Source: Stereocaulon alpinum (taxonomy: Eukaryota; Ascomycota; Lecanoromycetes; Lecanorales; Stereocaulaceae). From it: a DNA stretch of 64,000 nt. The notes below the pieces were generated by a model that was not told the DNA's origin, did no database searches, and was given only the letters and a program-made list of their open reading frames with translations. The stretch's first letter is position 1. The number at the start of each line of letters is the position of its first letter. Position numbers and translations under genes: made by a program. The stretch is taken from positions 98,105 to 162,104 of the forward strand of contig JAEUBA010000074.1 of NCBI GenBank assembly GCA_018257865.1, written 5' to 3'. Positions 1-11,076 of the stretch are shown piece by piece.

Positions 1-2042
1 TCGGGAGGTCTAGGAACCGATGACAACGGCCAAACATGCCAGGTATCAGACCACGACGCAAACGCAGCGAGCATCGCTTGCTTCTCGAACAACATGCGTA
101 GCAAGCAACCTTTGATGCTAATCCTAGGTAAGTCCTCACATACTATGTGATTTCCGTAGATTACTCACGATGTACAGGCTCGAACAATAAGCAATGTCCT
201 GCTAAAATTCCACATAGATATTGTGTGATGGCTCCATTCCATGTCACGGATGTGTGGGATGAAAAGAGCTACGGCAAGATCGCTGTCAAAGTCCGTTTGG
301 AGAAGACTGACCTTGAGCACAAAAGCTGGTGGGCAGCTGAGAATTCTGGGTCGTCACCAGGCACACTGGAAATCACTAAGGACAAAGCCCCACGTGCTAC
401 TTGTCTTGTTTGTCACCAAGAGCGACCACAAATCTTTGCTGAGGGATGGATATGCCTCAATCGACATTGTAGCTCTTTCTGGATTCTCGATGGCCGCGAG
501 ATTGCTCACGGGCTCAAGTTGACATACAATCCCGTGTTCCTTGCCGAGCGCACCATTTTCGATGGTTTCTTACCTCCTTTTCTCAGCGTACCGAAGCCTA
601 TCAAAGCTACTGGGCAGCACGATAGGCTGTTCTCGGTCACTAGACAGTGCTGGAGAGGTGTCGTCTGCACGAAATGTGGGCGGTGCAACTCACGTCGGGA
701 CTGGGATGCTTGGAGGTGCCGAAGCGAGGGCTGTGACTTCGAGTGGAGACTACCGCGAGACGTAATCCCCGCTTCTGCGGTGATGGGAGACTTGAAGTTT
801 GGCTTCCAAGGGCATGCGATCTGCGATGATGAGGTCTTGGACTCACGCATCAAGATCACAGACGAACGGCTTGGGTTCTGGCGTGTGATTCGTTATGAGA
901 TCATGCCAGGAATGGTTATCAGCCACTTCTGCGCCAATGATGTGATCAATGGCAAGCCAGGAGGAGCTGATGATATCTTCGGCATCCTGCAGCAGGGACA
1001 ACTGAACCTCGAGAGGCAGGTGATGGATAGTAGTGTTGGTAAGTATGGCTGTGATCTGACCTGCGAGCATAAGCTGATAGCAGAGCAGTGCTCGGCCAGC
1101 TCACCCGTCACTTCAGCGCTAACATCGTAAGCTTTGTCCAGCTCATTTGCGTTTCACTGTGTACTTACATATAATATAGGGTCTCCCGTACAAGTACATC
1201 GTCGGTCAAAAGGAGTCCACAAGCTTCAGCGACGCTCCTGCAGCGTGCACAGAGGCAATCCGTCGTATGACCTGGGCCGCAAAGCACATCGTTGGAGATG
1301 GCCTTCAGGAATTCAACGAGCTTCTGGCTGTTGGCTACTTTCAAGGAACGAAGATGGGGGTACGTATACTCCGCCAATTACAGCGCTTGACTCGCGCTTT
1401 ACATTGCTGATACCTTCCAGTATCACGACGACGGTGAGAATACGCTTGGAGCAAGTGTCGCCTCGTGGTCGCTCGGTGGGCCCTCGGGATTCAATTTCCG
1501 CGTCAAGGACAAGTTCTATTCGGGTTTTAGGTCCCCAGGTCAAAAGAATTACGACTGGACTTACCCAATACTCGACCTATGTTACAAGCCTGAATCGCGT
1601 CAAGCGATTAATCAGGACGCGAAAGGGCTAAGTCAGACCAAGCTTGATAAGGCCGCCAAAAATGCTTTGACTGGAATCAAGAGATCTCCTATCTTTCTCA
1701 AAATGAAACTCAGGCATGGAGACTTCATGGTCATGCATGGTGCTGAGATGCAGAAGTACACCGAGGTGAGTCTTAAGCTACCGATCAGACATTCTCAGAG
1801 CTAATAATATCCAGCACGAGTCAGTACCAACTGACATGCTGCGCTTCGCTCTTACCGCACGTCATGTCAAACCAGATATGATCGACGAAGATCAGCACCA
1901 CAAGGGTGTCCTGAACTTAGACCCTATGAATCCATATGACGGTGATCCAGAGCTCTACGAGCAATACAGGAGGGAGCAGGCCGCAGTGTTGGCGGCGGCA
2001 GGCGCAAGGAGAAGGGGTGCTGTTGATGCCGCCGCGACTTGA
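1..2042 (+). CDS. AlkB-like 2OG-Fe(II) dioxygenase with duplicated Cys motifs (5' partial)
   Basis: The gene is cut by the left edge; the frame is open from base 1. Exons: 1-127, 178-1038, about 1089-1126, 1180-1359, 1421-1765, 1815-2042, giving 592 visible residues. The C-terminal half is an AlkB-type oxygenase domain. It has the iron ligands His and Asp in YHDDGE (from 1421), a distal His in KYTEH just before and across the last intron, and two spaced arginines in LRFALTARH, which bind 2-oxoglutarate in this family. Upstream, at about 402-485 and 672-755, are two similar CxxC...WxCx4C blocks that look like zinc ribbons. The family removes alkyl groups from nucleic acids or proteins using Fe(II), O2 and 2-oxoglutarate; the substrate here cannot be read from sequence. 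The end of the third exon's upstream intron (acceptor 1085 or 1088) is uncertain. Confidence 0.85.
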
Positions 2043-2995
2043 GCTTTTGAGACGCTTTTGCTTTTTCCACGACTTACGGCCGAGCTCATGACTATCTCTC
2101 TGCTTTTTGCATTTGACATTTCCCAACCATCTAGACGATCTACGAGCTGAGCACCTCCATGTTCTTCGAGCCGCTTTGCTTAACGCTAGTCACGACTGAT
2201 GCTTTACCACAGCGATTTACCACACTTTGACTGCGATCTCAGCTTGGCATACCTTACGAAATGGAGATTTAAGGCTTCATATCATGAAATAACGACACAT
2301 ACATAGCATATAGAATCCTAGCAATAGCATTCTGCTACTTCAACACAATACATATCTGCATTACCATTGATTGTTCACCTATGACATATGTCATGTAAAA
2401 TATACTAACGCGAAGTCGCACTGGCCTTGTCTTTTCAGCTTTGAGCTACTAACAACAGCCTCCTAGCTATTCCGGAATTAGGTACGACCCTAGCGTTCCC
2501 GGACTCAAGTGCATCTACGAGATGTACTCGCGGCGGGCTGTCTACCATAATTTCTAGCATTTGCGAGCTCAGAGTCTCTGTAAAAATGGAGGATTTGCAC
2601 TTGACGCGATCTAAGATGGAAAGTTCATGTTGGCTATCTACCACACCTTGACCTTAGTATATCTCATCAAACGGACCTCCTGCCCTCTCTATTCAAGTTA
2701 TCTTAGCTGTGTCTGTGTTCAGCAGCTGATAGCCTATAATCCTTGTGACTTGAGCTGCTGTTGTTATGGTATCATGTCTCTATGCAGTGAGCAGACGAAG
2801 GAGTACTATCATCTAAGTTATCCTCTGTTTTGAAAGGGCATGACTTCTTGGGCTAAACCCCCCGCGGAGGGTATAGGGTTTTATTTTGAGGTCTTCACAT
2901 ATCCGAACCATCTCAACCACTTTTTCCATGCAATTCTTTGGATGTATGTTCATCACTATCGACTGCTCCGTCTCCGATCAAAATCTCAAGTCGCT
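2043..2995. other. intergenic, nothing recognised
   Basis: This lies between two convergent genes. Only short ORFs without family resemblance are present. It presumably holds the 3' UTRs and terminators of both neighbours. Confidence 0.6.
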
Positions 2996-4107
2996 TTACC
3001 CAACGCCCCATTCCCCACTCCTCAGACTCTCAAAGATCTCGTCGTCAGCTACACTTAGGTTCCCAACTGAATTCCCCTCCCCACTCGGTCCTGGATCGTT
3101 GAATTGCTCAACAATCCTAACCTTCGCCTTCGCGACTTCTAAGATCATTCCGCCCTCTACAGCTACCGACTTCGTCACCGCTCTTGCATCCCCAGTGCGA
3201 GTGGATTGAGCACTTTCCGTCCCACTCGCGTCAACTTCCACAATCTCCTGCTCGAGAAGCGATGTCATTACTTCAGCTACGAATTCCGGCGTGACCCATT
3301 GATCATCCTTAGCGATGAGTCTCAGCTTCTCAGGGTGATCAGTCCAGAGCGGTGTCTTTATAACGCCCGGCGCAACAGCTGTAACGCGCACACCTAGTCG
3401 TTTATCGAGAGGCGCGAGAGAGCGCACGAGGGCGCTGATGCCGTGCTTAGTGACGGTGTAGATTGGGGCTGTGACGGGGGTGACTTGGCCTGCTACGCTG
3501 GAGATGTGGATGATTGCTTTCGGGGAGGGTTTTATTTGGTTCTTGGACTTGGTAGAGAGGAAGTGGGCGAGGGCGAGCTGGGTGGTGCGGATTGGGTGGG
3601 TAAGATTGATGTCGAGGCTTGCGTAGCGGTTGGAGGTGGGCGAGTCGGTTGAGGGAGGCGTGCCGGGTGGGTGCCAGAAGCTGGAGAAAGGCTGGGGCTA
3701 GTTAGCGTGTATGATGAGAATGGAAGGGTAATTGAGGACGTACTGGCTCGAAAACGCCCGCTCCTGGACAGACGATATCTGCGCCTCCGAATTCCTTGCT
3801 TGCAACCTGGAACATGCGCTCTAGATGTTGCCAGTTTCGGACATCTGTTTGCTGAAAGACTGCCCTGGCTTGAGATTTGGAGGGGTTGGTGTGGTTTGAG
3901 ACGAGCTCTTGGGCTTCAGGGCGGAGGGCAAGATCGGCAAAGAGGACATTGCAGCGTTTGCTGAGGAGGATTTTGGCGAAGGAGAGGTTGATACCGAGCC
4001 AATTGATCAGTATACAGAACTCAATTGGAAATGAAACAGAGTTTTGCAGACTTACCACTGCCAGCTCCAGTAATGATAGCAGTCTTGCCGACGAGGGAGA
4101 GTGCCAT
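2996..4107 (-). CDS. short-chain dehydrogenase/reductase, possibly splice-defective
   Basis: This is a classical SDR of about 332 residues. Exons on the minus strand: 4107-4056, 3994-3744, 3691-2996. The start gives the Rossmann motif TGAGSG, which continues GINLSFAK across intron 1. Further SDR hallmarks are the NAG-like CPGAG, the active-site serine in IIHISSVAGQ, and the catalytic YTVTK. Substrate is unknown; the family uses NAD(P)H on alcohols and ketones. Intron 2 (3743-3692) is normal, with branch CTAAC. Intron 1 (4055-3995) has a strong GTAAGT donor and a TACTGAT branch, but the only in-frame junction that restores the Rossmann motif ends in CG, not AG. The single AG in the intron gives the wrong frame, so the gene may be a recent pseudogene or carry a sequence error. 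Confidence 0.8.
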
Positions 4108-4449
4108 CTGACTTCTCTAGATCAAATGGGCATTGAGAATCGTTAGCGACTCCCGTTTTGAGACCCAGGAAGATCTTATACTACATGTCTGTAGAGCATT
4201 TAGTCTCCGATAAGTGATCGAGGTTCTATAGGCTGATCAGATGACGTCGGCTAAGGTGCAAGACCAAAGAGAGCGACAAGGAAAGTGTGCCGAACGAGTG
4301 CGGAATGTGTATCTCCGAGTCTTGAAAGCTGGGGCCATGAAGTCGTGGAAAACGTCCGTAACTAAGGAATGGGCAGAAGTCCGTCTATCATTACTTCATT
4401 CCCTTAAGCAAAGCACGATAAGTACATTATCGCTGCAATTTTGACGACC
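4108..4449. other. intergenic between the SDR start and the transaldolase stop
   Basis: About 340 bases holding the SDR promoter and the transaldolase 3' end. A three-codon upstream ORF (ATG CCC ATT TGA, minus strand) lies just before the SDR start. Nothing else is recognised. Confidence 0.5.
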
Positions 4450-5609
4450 CTATGCGCTCTCAATCTTCTGCCTAAGTATGCCCTTAAGAGTGATGGCATC
4501 GGCTGCGAATTTCGAGATACCTTCCCTAAGCTTCTCGACGGCCATTGCCTCCTCATTGAAGTCGAATCGGAAGAGAGGCTCATCCTGGATGTAGCTCTTT
4601 TTTGGGATGTCGAGGTTCTTTGCGTCGCTTGCAATCAACTTCTGGGGAATCTTGTCGGTGGAGTTGTACAGCTCCTCGAGGTAATTGGGCTGTAAAGCCG
4701 AGTGTCAGTGACGTTCTCTTCGTCTCAGGATATCGGAACAACGAACCGAAATAGTCAGGTAGTCACATCCGGCCAACTCTGTGATCTCTCCCAGACTTCT
4801 AAAGCTAGCGCCCATCACAATGGTCTTGTAGTCGTACTTCTTGTAGTAGTTGAAAATCTGTTGCACGCTCTTGACACCGGGGTCCTCCTGTGCCGAATAT
4901 TCCTTCTTGTTCGCTGCCTTGTACCAATCCAAGATACGACCAACGAAAGGGGAAATGAGGTAGGCGCCGGCTTCGGCGGCAGCAATAGCTTGTGGGAGGG
5001 AGAACATAAGAGTCAGATTGCAGTTGACGCCGTGCTTGGATTGGAGCTCCTGGGCGGCCTTGATGCCCTCCCATGTTGAGGCGAGCTTGATCAGGACGCG
5101 GGACTTGTCTATACCTATGTCTTTGTAGAGCTATGTAATGTTAGTACTTAGCTGATGTCAGGGAGGATTGGGCAGGTGCAGTGCCTACTTCAATGATGTG
5201 GAGAGCCTTGTTGATGGAACCTTCGACATCGAAGGAGAAGCGAGCGTCGACCTCAGTGGAGACTTTGCCGGGAACAATCTGGAGGATCTCTTTGCCAAAT
5301 TCAACAAGTAGGCGATCAAGGGTGGCATCGACCTTTTCATCCATGTCCTTGCCCTGTTCATAATGTCAAGATTGTTTCTTATATGTTGTAGAGATAGTAC
5401 GCCAGCAAGTGTGTACTAACATGGTCTTTGCCGTATGCAACAGCAACGTCCATCAACTTAGCATATTCTGTCTTCTTTGAAGCAGCTAGGATGAGAGAGG
5501 GATTCGTGGTGGCATCTTGAGGTTTGTACTTTCCAATGGTTGCAAAGTCACCAGAATCGCAGACGACAGTGGTGCCAATGGCTTTCAATTGTTCCAATGA
5601 GCTCGTCAT
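4450..5609 (-). CDS. tal1: transaldolase
   Basis: Transaldolase of the non-oxidative pentose phosphate pathway. It moves a dihydroxyacetone unit between sedoheptulose-7-phosphate and glyceraldehyde-3-phosphate in the cytosol. The protein has 325 residues, the usual length of class I fungal enzymes. Exons on the minus strand: 5609-5421, 5353-5189, 5130-4747, 4689-4450, all with GT-AG introns and phase 0 junctions. The N-terminus MTSSLEQLKAIGTTVVCDSG, the DATTNPSL motif and the Schiff-base lysine in VLIKLASTWEG are intact, as is the NLTLMFS strand. It is read in the same direction as the SDR downstream but shares no visible function with it. The start follows from the conserved N-terminus. Confidence 0.97.
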
Positions 5610-6053
5610 ACCGTAGGATGTTTGTTAAGAATATTAAGCAGTTGGATCGGCTTAGGTATTTGGATGAGAGTTGAGGGTAGATTTGCGGTAAATTTTTGTT
5701 TCTTTTGCTTTCTTTAATGGCGCCGTTGAGGGTCTCTGCCCCACCATAGAACGTGCCACTGCGGATGAGCCCGGTCGCCTTACTAAAAAGTTGGTAAGGC
5801 CACTAACTTACGTGGAGCGTGGCGTTGGCTTACCAAGGCTACTTCCGGGCCAATTGTTACCAGGACGGGCATTGTTCAAAAAGATATGAGAGATATTTGT
5901 TAGATTAGATTTACAAAATCATAAAGATGATATTTTCAATGATTGATCCTGGCTACTTGTCCCTGTTCGCTAGCTCCTTTTACATACCACTTGCATTGCT
6001 AACCTTCCATAACACATTCTAGCTTGAGTATCTGTCAAAGGCTAGGTTATCAA
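5610..6053. other. intergenic, transaldolase promoter region
   Basis: About 440 bases upstream of transaldolase and downstream of the next minus-strand gene. No ORF or repeat of note. Confidence 0.5.
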
Positions 6054-7091
6054 TTACTTGGCATCCAACATGCCTTGAACGCCCTTCTCTAGCTTATCAC
6101 AATCGGTCACGAAACCCCACGTCCTAGCGCAATTGAACTCCACGCACTCGCTAGCAAACCCTGGGCTGGTAGTACCGCAAGCATCTTTCATAAGGATGCA
6201 GTCCAAACCTCTGGTAAAGGCATCTTGTAGAGTCCCTCCAACACATTGATCAGTGTTGACGCCGGCAAACAGTAAGCTTGTAATACCTTCCTTCTCCAGA
6301 TAATCCGTGCATGGTGTAGCACTGCCCCAAAGCCCGGACATGCGATTCTTATGGATCCACACATCTGGCTTGTGCTCAATCTTCTGACCCTCTTTATAGG
6401 CAGCATCCAGAGCCGGTGGTAGAGCAGCATTCCATGTATCTCGCATCAGAAGCCTTCCTGCGTCCACAGTCTTGCCGTTCTCGATCACAACAGATCCGAT
6501 CTCGCTGCCAAGGCCCTGATAGATTCTTTTAGGTCTCCCATTCTCGGTCAACTCTTCCAGCACCCCGTTCTTGTTTTGCTCAAAGTGCTCAGCCGCTGTC
6601 TGGTTTACGCCATGCGCGTCAATCGCTGGCAGTGACTTCCTCTTGCCCGCGCTCTCAAGTGCAGCTTCAAAACCAAATGCTCGGCGTGTGCACGGAGGCA
6701 TGTTTTCGATCTCATCGTCCGTTAGACCCCAATTCAGCCAAATTATTTGGATGCCTGCTTTTCTCGCAGCGGGTATGCCCGTCTCCAACAATCGCTGCCC
6801 AGCTTTATTTCCAGCCCCATCAGCAGACCGACCAAGGTATATAGAGAGGAAGAAGTTTTGCATGTCGATAATCACCAAGGCGCTTTTCGAAGGGGAGATG
6901 ATTATCGGCTTAGTGGACGTAGACAATGTGATCGACTTTGTTGGAGGAGGCACGGCATACTCTGGTGGCGAAGGACGTGTCAAGTCGAATATAGGCGGCG
7001 AGGAGGAATAAAGCCAATGGTTGGGAGGCTTGCCTATGACGGCTCGACCAGGGGGAGCATCATCCCCGTCGGTATTATCAATTCTAGTCAT
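6054..7091 (-). CDS. isochorismatase-family hydrolase
   Basis: Single-exon cysteine hydrolase of 345 residues. The frame is open to about 7155 but the first ATG is at 7091. After a disordered, proline-rich N-terminus of about 75 residues comes the isochorismatase fold with its catalytic triad: Asp in LVIIDMQN, Lys in WIHKNRMSG and Cys in GVNTDQCVGGT followed by a helix. The family cleaves C-N or vinyl-ether bonds in small molecules such as isochorismate, nicotinamide and ureidoacrylate; the substrate here is unknown. There is no signal peptide. The central insertion between triad Asp and Lys is long, as in other fungal members of about 300 residues. Its neighbours suggest no pathway. Confidence 0.88.
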   Translation of the reverse strand: MTRIDNTDGDDAPPGRAVIGKPPNHWLYSSSPPIFDLTRPSPPEYAVPPPTKSITLSTSTKPIIISPSKSALVIIDMQNFFLSIYLGRSADGAGNKAGQRLLETGIPAARKAGIQIIWLNWGLTDDEIENMPPCTRRAFGFEAALESAGKRKSLPAIDAHGVNQTAAEHFEQNKNGVLEELTENGRPKRIYQGLGSEIGSVVIENGKTVDAGRLLMRDTWNAALPPALDAAYKEGQKIEHKPDVWIHKNRMSGLWGSATPCTDYLEKEGITSLLFAGVNTDQCVGGTLQDAFTRGLDCILMKDACGTTSPGFASECVEFNCARTWGFVTDCDKLEKGVQGMLDAK

Positions 7092-8071
7092 AGTGGCAGT
7101 TGGAGACGAAGGCAGGATCGGAGGTTCTGGTACGGTGAGCAAGAAGGATGTAAGTTATACCTGCTTTAAATATCGTATCGTAAGAAAGAACAATGAGACT
7201 AAAACATCCTGCTCTAACGATACCCCGCAGTACGATAAGAGAACATCGAACCCTAAGAGGCAAGTCCTAGAAAATTAGTCCCGACGTTGTCATTGATGGT
7301 CAAGCTGTTCGCCAAGCTCTGAGGATGTATGAGACCATAGCGTTTGAGTGTTGTGTCGAAACAGATGAACGACAGTAGATAGGGTGATTGGTTCAGCTTT
7401 CTATGTGCTGATTCACGGTAAGCACTTTTTGCAAGCGTGGGGCTTCCTATGCCTGCGACATGGTAATGAAGCTCGATATGGCCGCTCTTGGGACACCATA
7501 TGCCGAAGACCCAATCAACGCACTCGAAGCCAGAGGAGATTGATTGAGTGGATGCAAAACATGAGGAAGGATGGAAGCGTCTATCAATGTGGCGGCTCTT
7601 CACGGCGCCACGGCCGGCCCCGCTAATATTCTCCCCACAAATTTGGACAAGTTCGTGTGTCAAATGGCTGTCCACAGACACTCTTCTGCACTATCCCGCA
7701 TCATAACGCATTAGCATCAGCGTCGCTACCAGTTAGTATTATTCCCTTGGGTAGGATCTGTCCGAGGTTATTGGCTTGATTTGGTCAGTAAATAAGCCCC
7801 AGGCCTCGCGTGCTCTACAACTGTTGCTTAATTCCTGCGGGCCACCTGTACAGCAAAAGAAAGAAGATGGGTTGTCCTTCATGTCTTGACATTCCCTAGA
7901 CAGTGACTGAGCTCACTTCTGAAAAGCACTGTGTGATACATTCTCCACTATTATTTTCCTCTGGTTGTCCGTTGGTGTTCGGTCCACTGTCCACTAACCA
8001 TCAGTCTTTGATAGTCGATTGCATTATACCCCTTTCCAGCAAACGGACTCTCATATTCTTGAAACCTAAAC
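7092..8071. other. intergenic, divergent promoter region
   Basis: About 980 bases between two divergently read genes. The minus-strand ORF of 142 codons at 7253-7681 has no recognisable domain and is probably chance. No RNA gene or repeat seen. Confidence 0.5.
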
Positions 8072-10840
8072 ATGACACTGCACCAAGCCAAAGTCAAAAG
8101 CGTCCTTTCCGGAGACACTTTGGTCCTAGCCAGTCTCAATTCTCCTAGCCAAGAAAGGACTTTAAGTCTTGCATTTGTTAGCGCACCCAGGTTGCGAAGA
8201 GAGGGTGATGAAGTCTGTTAACACGTTCCTAAGCCGCTGATGAACCACGCTGATAACTTCGATCTTCAAGCCATTTGCATGGGCATCTAGAGAATTCCTT
8301 CGCGAGCATCTAATTGGTAAGACTGTACAGTTCAAAATTCTATACAGCATACCAACCGGAGTAAAGCGAGAATACGGAGCTGTCTTTCTCAGAGATGGAG
8401 GTGTATTTCCAGACGACTCAGTAACGGAAGGTTTGGTAAAATTAAGGGACGATGCTAGCCGCAAAGATGACTCTGACGAGTCAAAGAAGCTTTTGGAAAA
8501 GCTAGAAGACGAACAAGGTAAAGCCAAATCCAGCTCGAAGGGGGTTTGGGGCTCTACAGGAGGCAAGGTAGAGAACTCGTATGAACTGCCAGACCCAAAA
8601 GCTTTTGTGGAACAGTGGAAGGGCAAGCCCATAGAAGCTACTATTGAGCGAGTCTTTAGTGGTGACCGAATGATTGCACGGCTACAGCTCTCTCCAACCA
8701 AGCATGTTCAAACAATGGTCCTTGTTGCAGGTGTCCGAGCACCATCGACCAAGCGGACAAACACAGCTGATGGCAAAGAAATACCTGCTGAACCATATGG
8801 TACCGAAGCTCAGCAGTGGATGGAGGAGCGAATGTTGAACCGCAAGGTGAAGATTGAAGTTCTGGGAGCCAGTCCACAAAATCAATTCATCTGCGCAGTC
8901 ATACATCCAAATGGAACTATCGCAAAATACATCCTGGAGGCTGGCTTAGCGAGATGTACAGACTTCCATTCAACGATGCTCGGTGGCCAAATGTCCGAAC
9001 TTCGGCAAGCTGAGAAGAAAGCAAAAGACAAGGGACTTGGTGTATTCCAAGGTACTGCAACAACTAAGCCACTGGCTGCCGAAGAAGATGCAATCGTTAG
9101 TCGTGTACAAGCCGCGGATACTGTCTACTTGAGAGGCAAATCAGGTGAAGAAAGAAGAGTACAGTTGAGCAGCATCCGACAACCAAAGCCTACAGACCCT
9201 AAGCAATCGCCGTTCCAAGCAGACGCAAAGGAATTTTTACGAAAGAAGCTAATCGGTAAACATGTGCGAGTAACAACAGATGGCAAGAAAGCGGCAAGTG
9301 AAGGCTTCGAGGAGCGTGATGTGGTTACCATCCTAGTCAATAATAAGAATGTTGCTTTACAGCTAGTCGAAGCCGGCTATGCTTCCGTAATTCGGCATCG
9401 AAGAGATGATGGTGAGGCTCTAGGCTAGTAATCTTTAAATAAGCCACTGACCTCTGAGTAGGTGATCGGAGTCCTGCCTACGACGAACTCCTGGCTGCGG
9501 AAGAAGCTGCTCAGAAGGATGAGAATGGAATGTGGTCGCCCACACCCCCAGCCGCCAAAACCTATCAAGACTACTCTGAGAATCTTCAAAAAGCCAAGAT
9601 TCAATCATCTGTCCTCCAACGGCAGAAAAGAATACCAGCAATTGTTGATTTTGTCAAAGGCGGTTCTCGTTTTACCTTACTCATACCCCGAGAAAATGCC
9701 AAACTTACCTTTGTGCTCTCCTGCGTTCGTACACCACGCTCTGCCCGTAGCCCGACTGATAAGTCCGAACCTTTCGGACAAGAAGCGCACGACTTCGCTA
9801 CCCGCCGCTGCATGCAACGAGACGTTGAGATAGACGTTGAAGCCACTGACAAAGTCGGCGGCTTCATTGGCACCCTCTACATCAACCGTGAGAACTTTGC
9901 AAAGCTACTGCTCGAAGAAGGCCTCGCGAGTGTGCACGCTTACTCCGCCGAGCAATCAGACCATGGCACCGAATTATTTACAGCAGAAGGAAAGGCTAAA
10001 GCAGCCAAGAAAGGCATGTGGCACGATTACGATCCATCGATAACCGACGGCGTCGACGACCTCACTCTTAACGAACCCTCCACCACAAACGGCACCGCCA
10101 ACTCAGCCACCCCTCCTACAAAGAAAGACTACCGCGACGTCATAGTAACACACATCGATCAAGCCACCGCCCACCTGAAACTCCAACTAATCGGCCCCTC
10201 CACCTCCGGCGCCCTCACAGAACTCATGTCCGCCTTCGCCAAACACCACCGCTCCCCACCCAGCTCCGAAAAATCTCTCCCCGGCCCACCAAAAGCCGGC
10301 GAATTCGTAGCAGCCCGCTTCTCAGCTGATAGCGAATGGTACCGTGCCCGTATCCGTCGCAACGACCGCGAGAACAAAAAAGCAGACGTCCTCTTCATAG
10401 ACTACGGCAACAGCGAAACCCTCCCCTGGAGCGAACTCCGCCCCATGACACAGCCCCAATTCTCAACCCAAAAACTAAAAGCCCAAGCCATCGACGCCGC
10501 GTTCTCATTCCTTCAATTTCCCAATATGCCGAACTATCTATCCGAATCATGCCGTTTCGTTGAAGATATCACAGCCAATAAACAACTTGTAGCGAGTGTC
10601 GATGCTGAAGAGAAGGATGGGACGTTGTGGATTACGCTGTTCGATGCGGAGGCTGAGGGGGGGGAGGAGGCGAGTATTAATGCTGAGATTGTGGGGGAGG
10701 GGTGGGCGACTGTTAGGAGGCAGTTGAAGGGGTGGGAGAAGGGGAGGGGGAAGGTGCTTGAGGGGTTGGAGGGGAAGAGGAAGGAGGCGGAGAAGGGGAA
10801 GAGAGGGATGTGGGAGTTTGGGGATATTACTGAGGAGTAG
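8072..10840 (+). CDS. SND1: Tudor-SN (staphylococcal nuclease domain-containing protein 1)
   Basis: Orthologue of Tudor-SN/p100, an RNA-binding protein of stress granules, spliceosome assembly and transcript decay. Exons: 8072-8212, 8271-9411, 9462-10840; 886 residues, close to the family length. It opens with VKSVLSGDTLVL, the first strand of SN domain 1. There follow repeated SN-like (OB-fold) domains at roughly residues 5-160, 180-330, 350-500 and 540-680. A Tudor domain follows at about 720-790 (WYRARI...VLFIDYGNSE), and a split fifth SN domain closes the protein with KGKRGMWEFGD. The first intron has an unusual GTCTGT donor but is fixed by the conserved GDE/PFA junction. The second is 50 bases with a normal acceptor. 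The 3' coding end switches from C-rich to G-rich codons. Confidence 0.95.
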
Positions 10841-11076
10841 TGGTCTTATATGGGGACGGACATTGTGAGATGTTGAGATGTGATAGGAATCTCTAGTGAT
10901 TTGTGTTTGGATTTCAAAATCAGAAAAAGCACGACGACTCCAAAAGTATCAGACATATCGTGAATCCAACTTTTCTAATGCTAGATCCATTTTTCATTCG
11001 TTATCCGATCATACACATTCCCAGCTTCCACGCTACCTTACGGTAGGTCCGTATACTATAGAGAATACCGGATACT
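10841..11076. other. short convergent intergenic spacer
   Basis: About 240 bases between the convergent Tudor-SN and SOD1 stops, holding both 3' ends. Nothing else seen. Confidence 0.5.

Noticed and set aside
7253..7681. Minus-strand ORF of 142 codons between two divergent genes
   Set aside because: No domain, composition or splice signal supports it; overlapping ORFs exist on the other strand and it lies in a promoter region.
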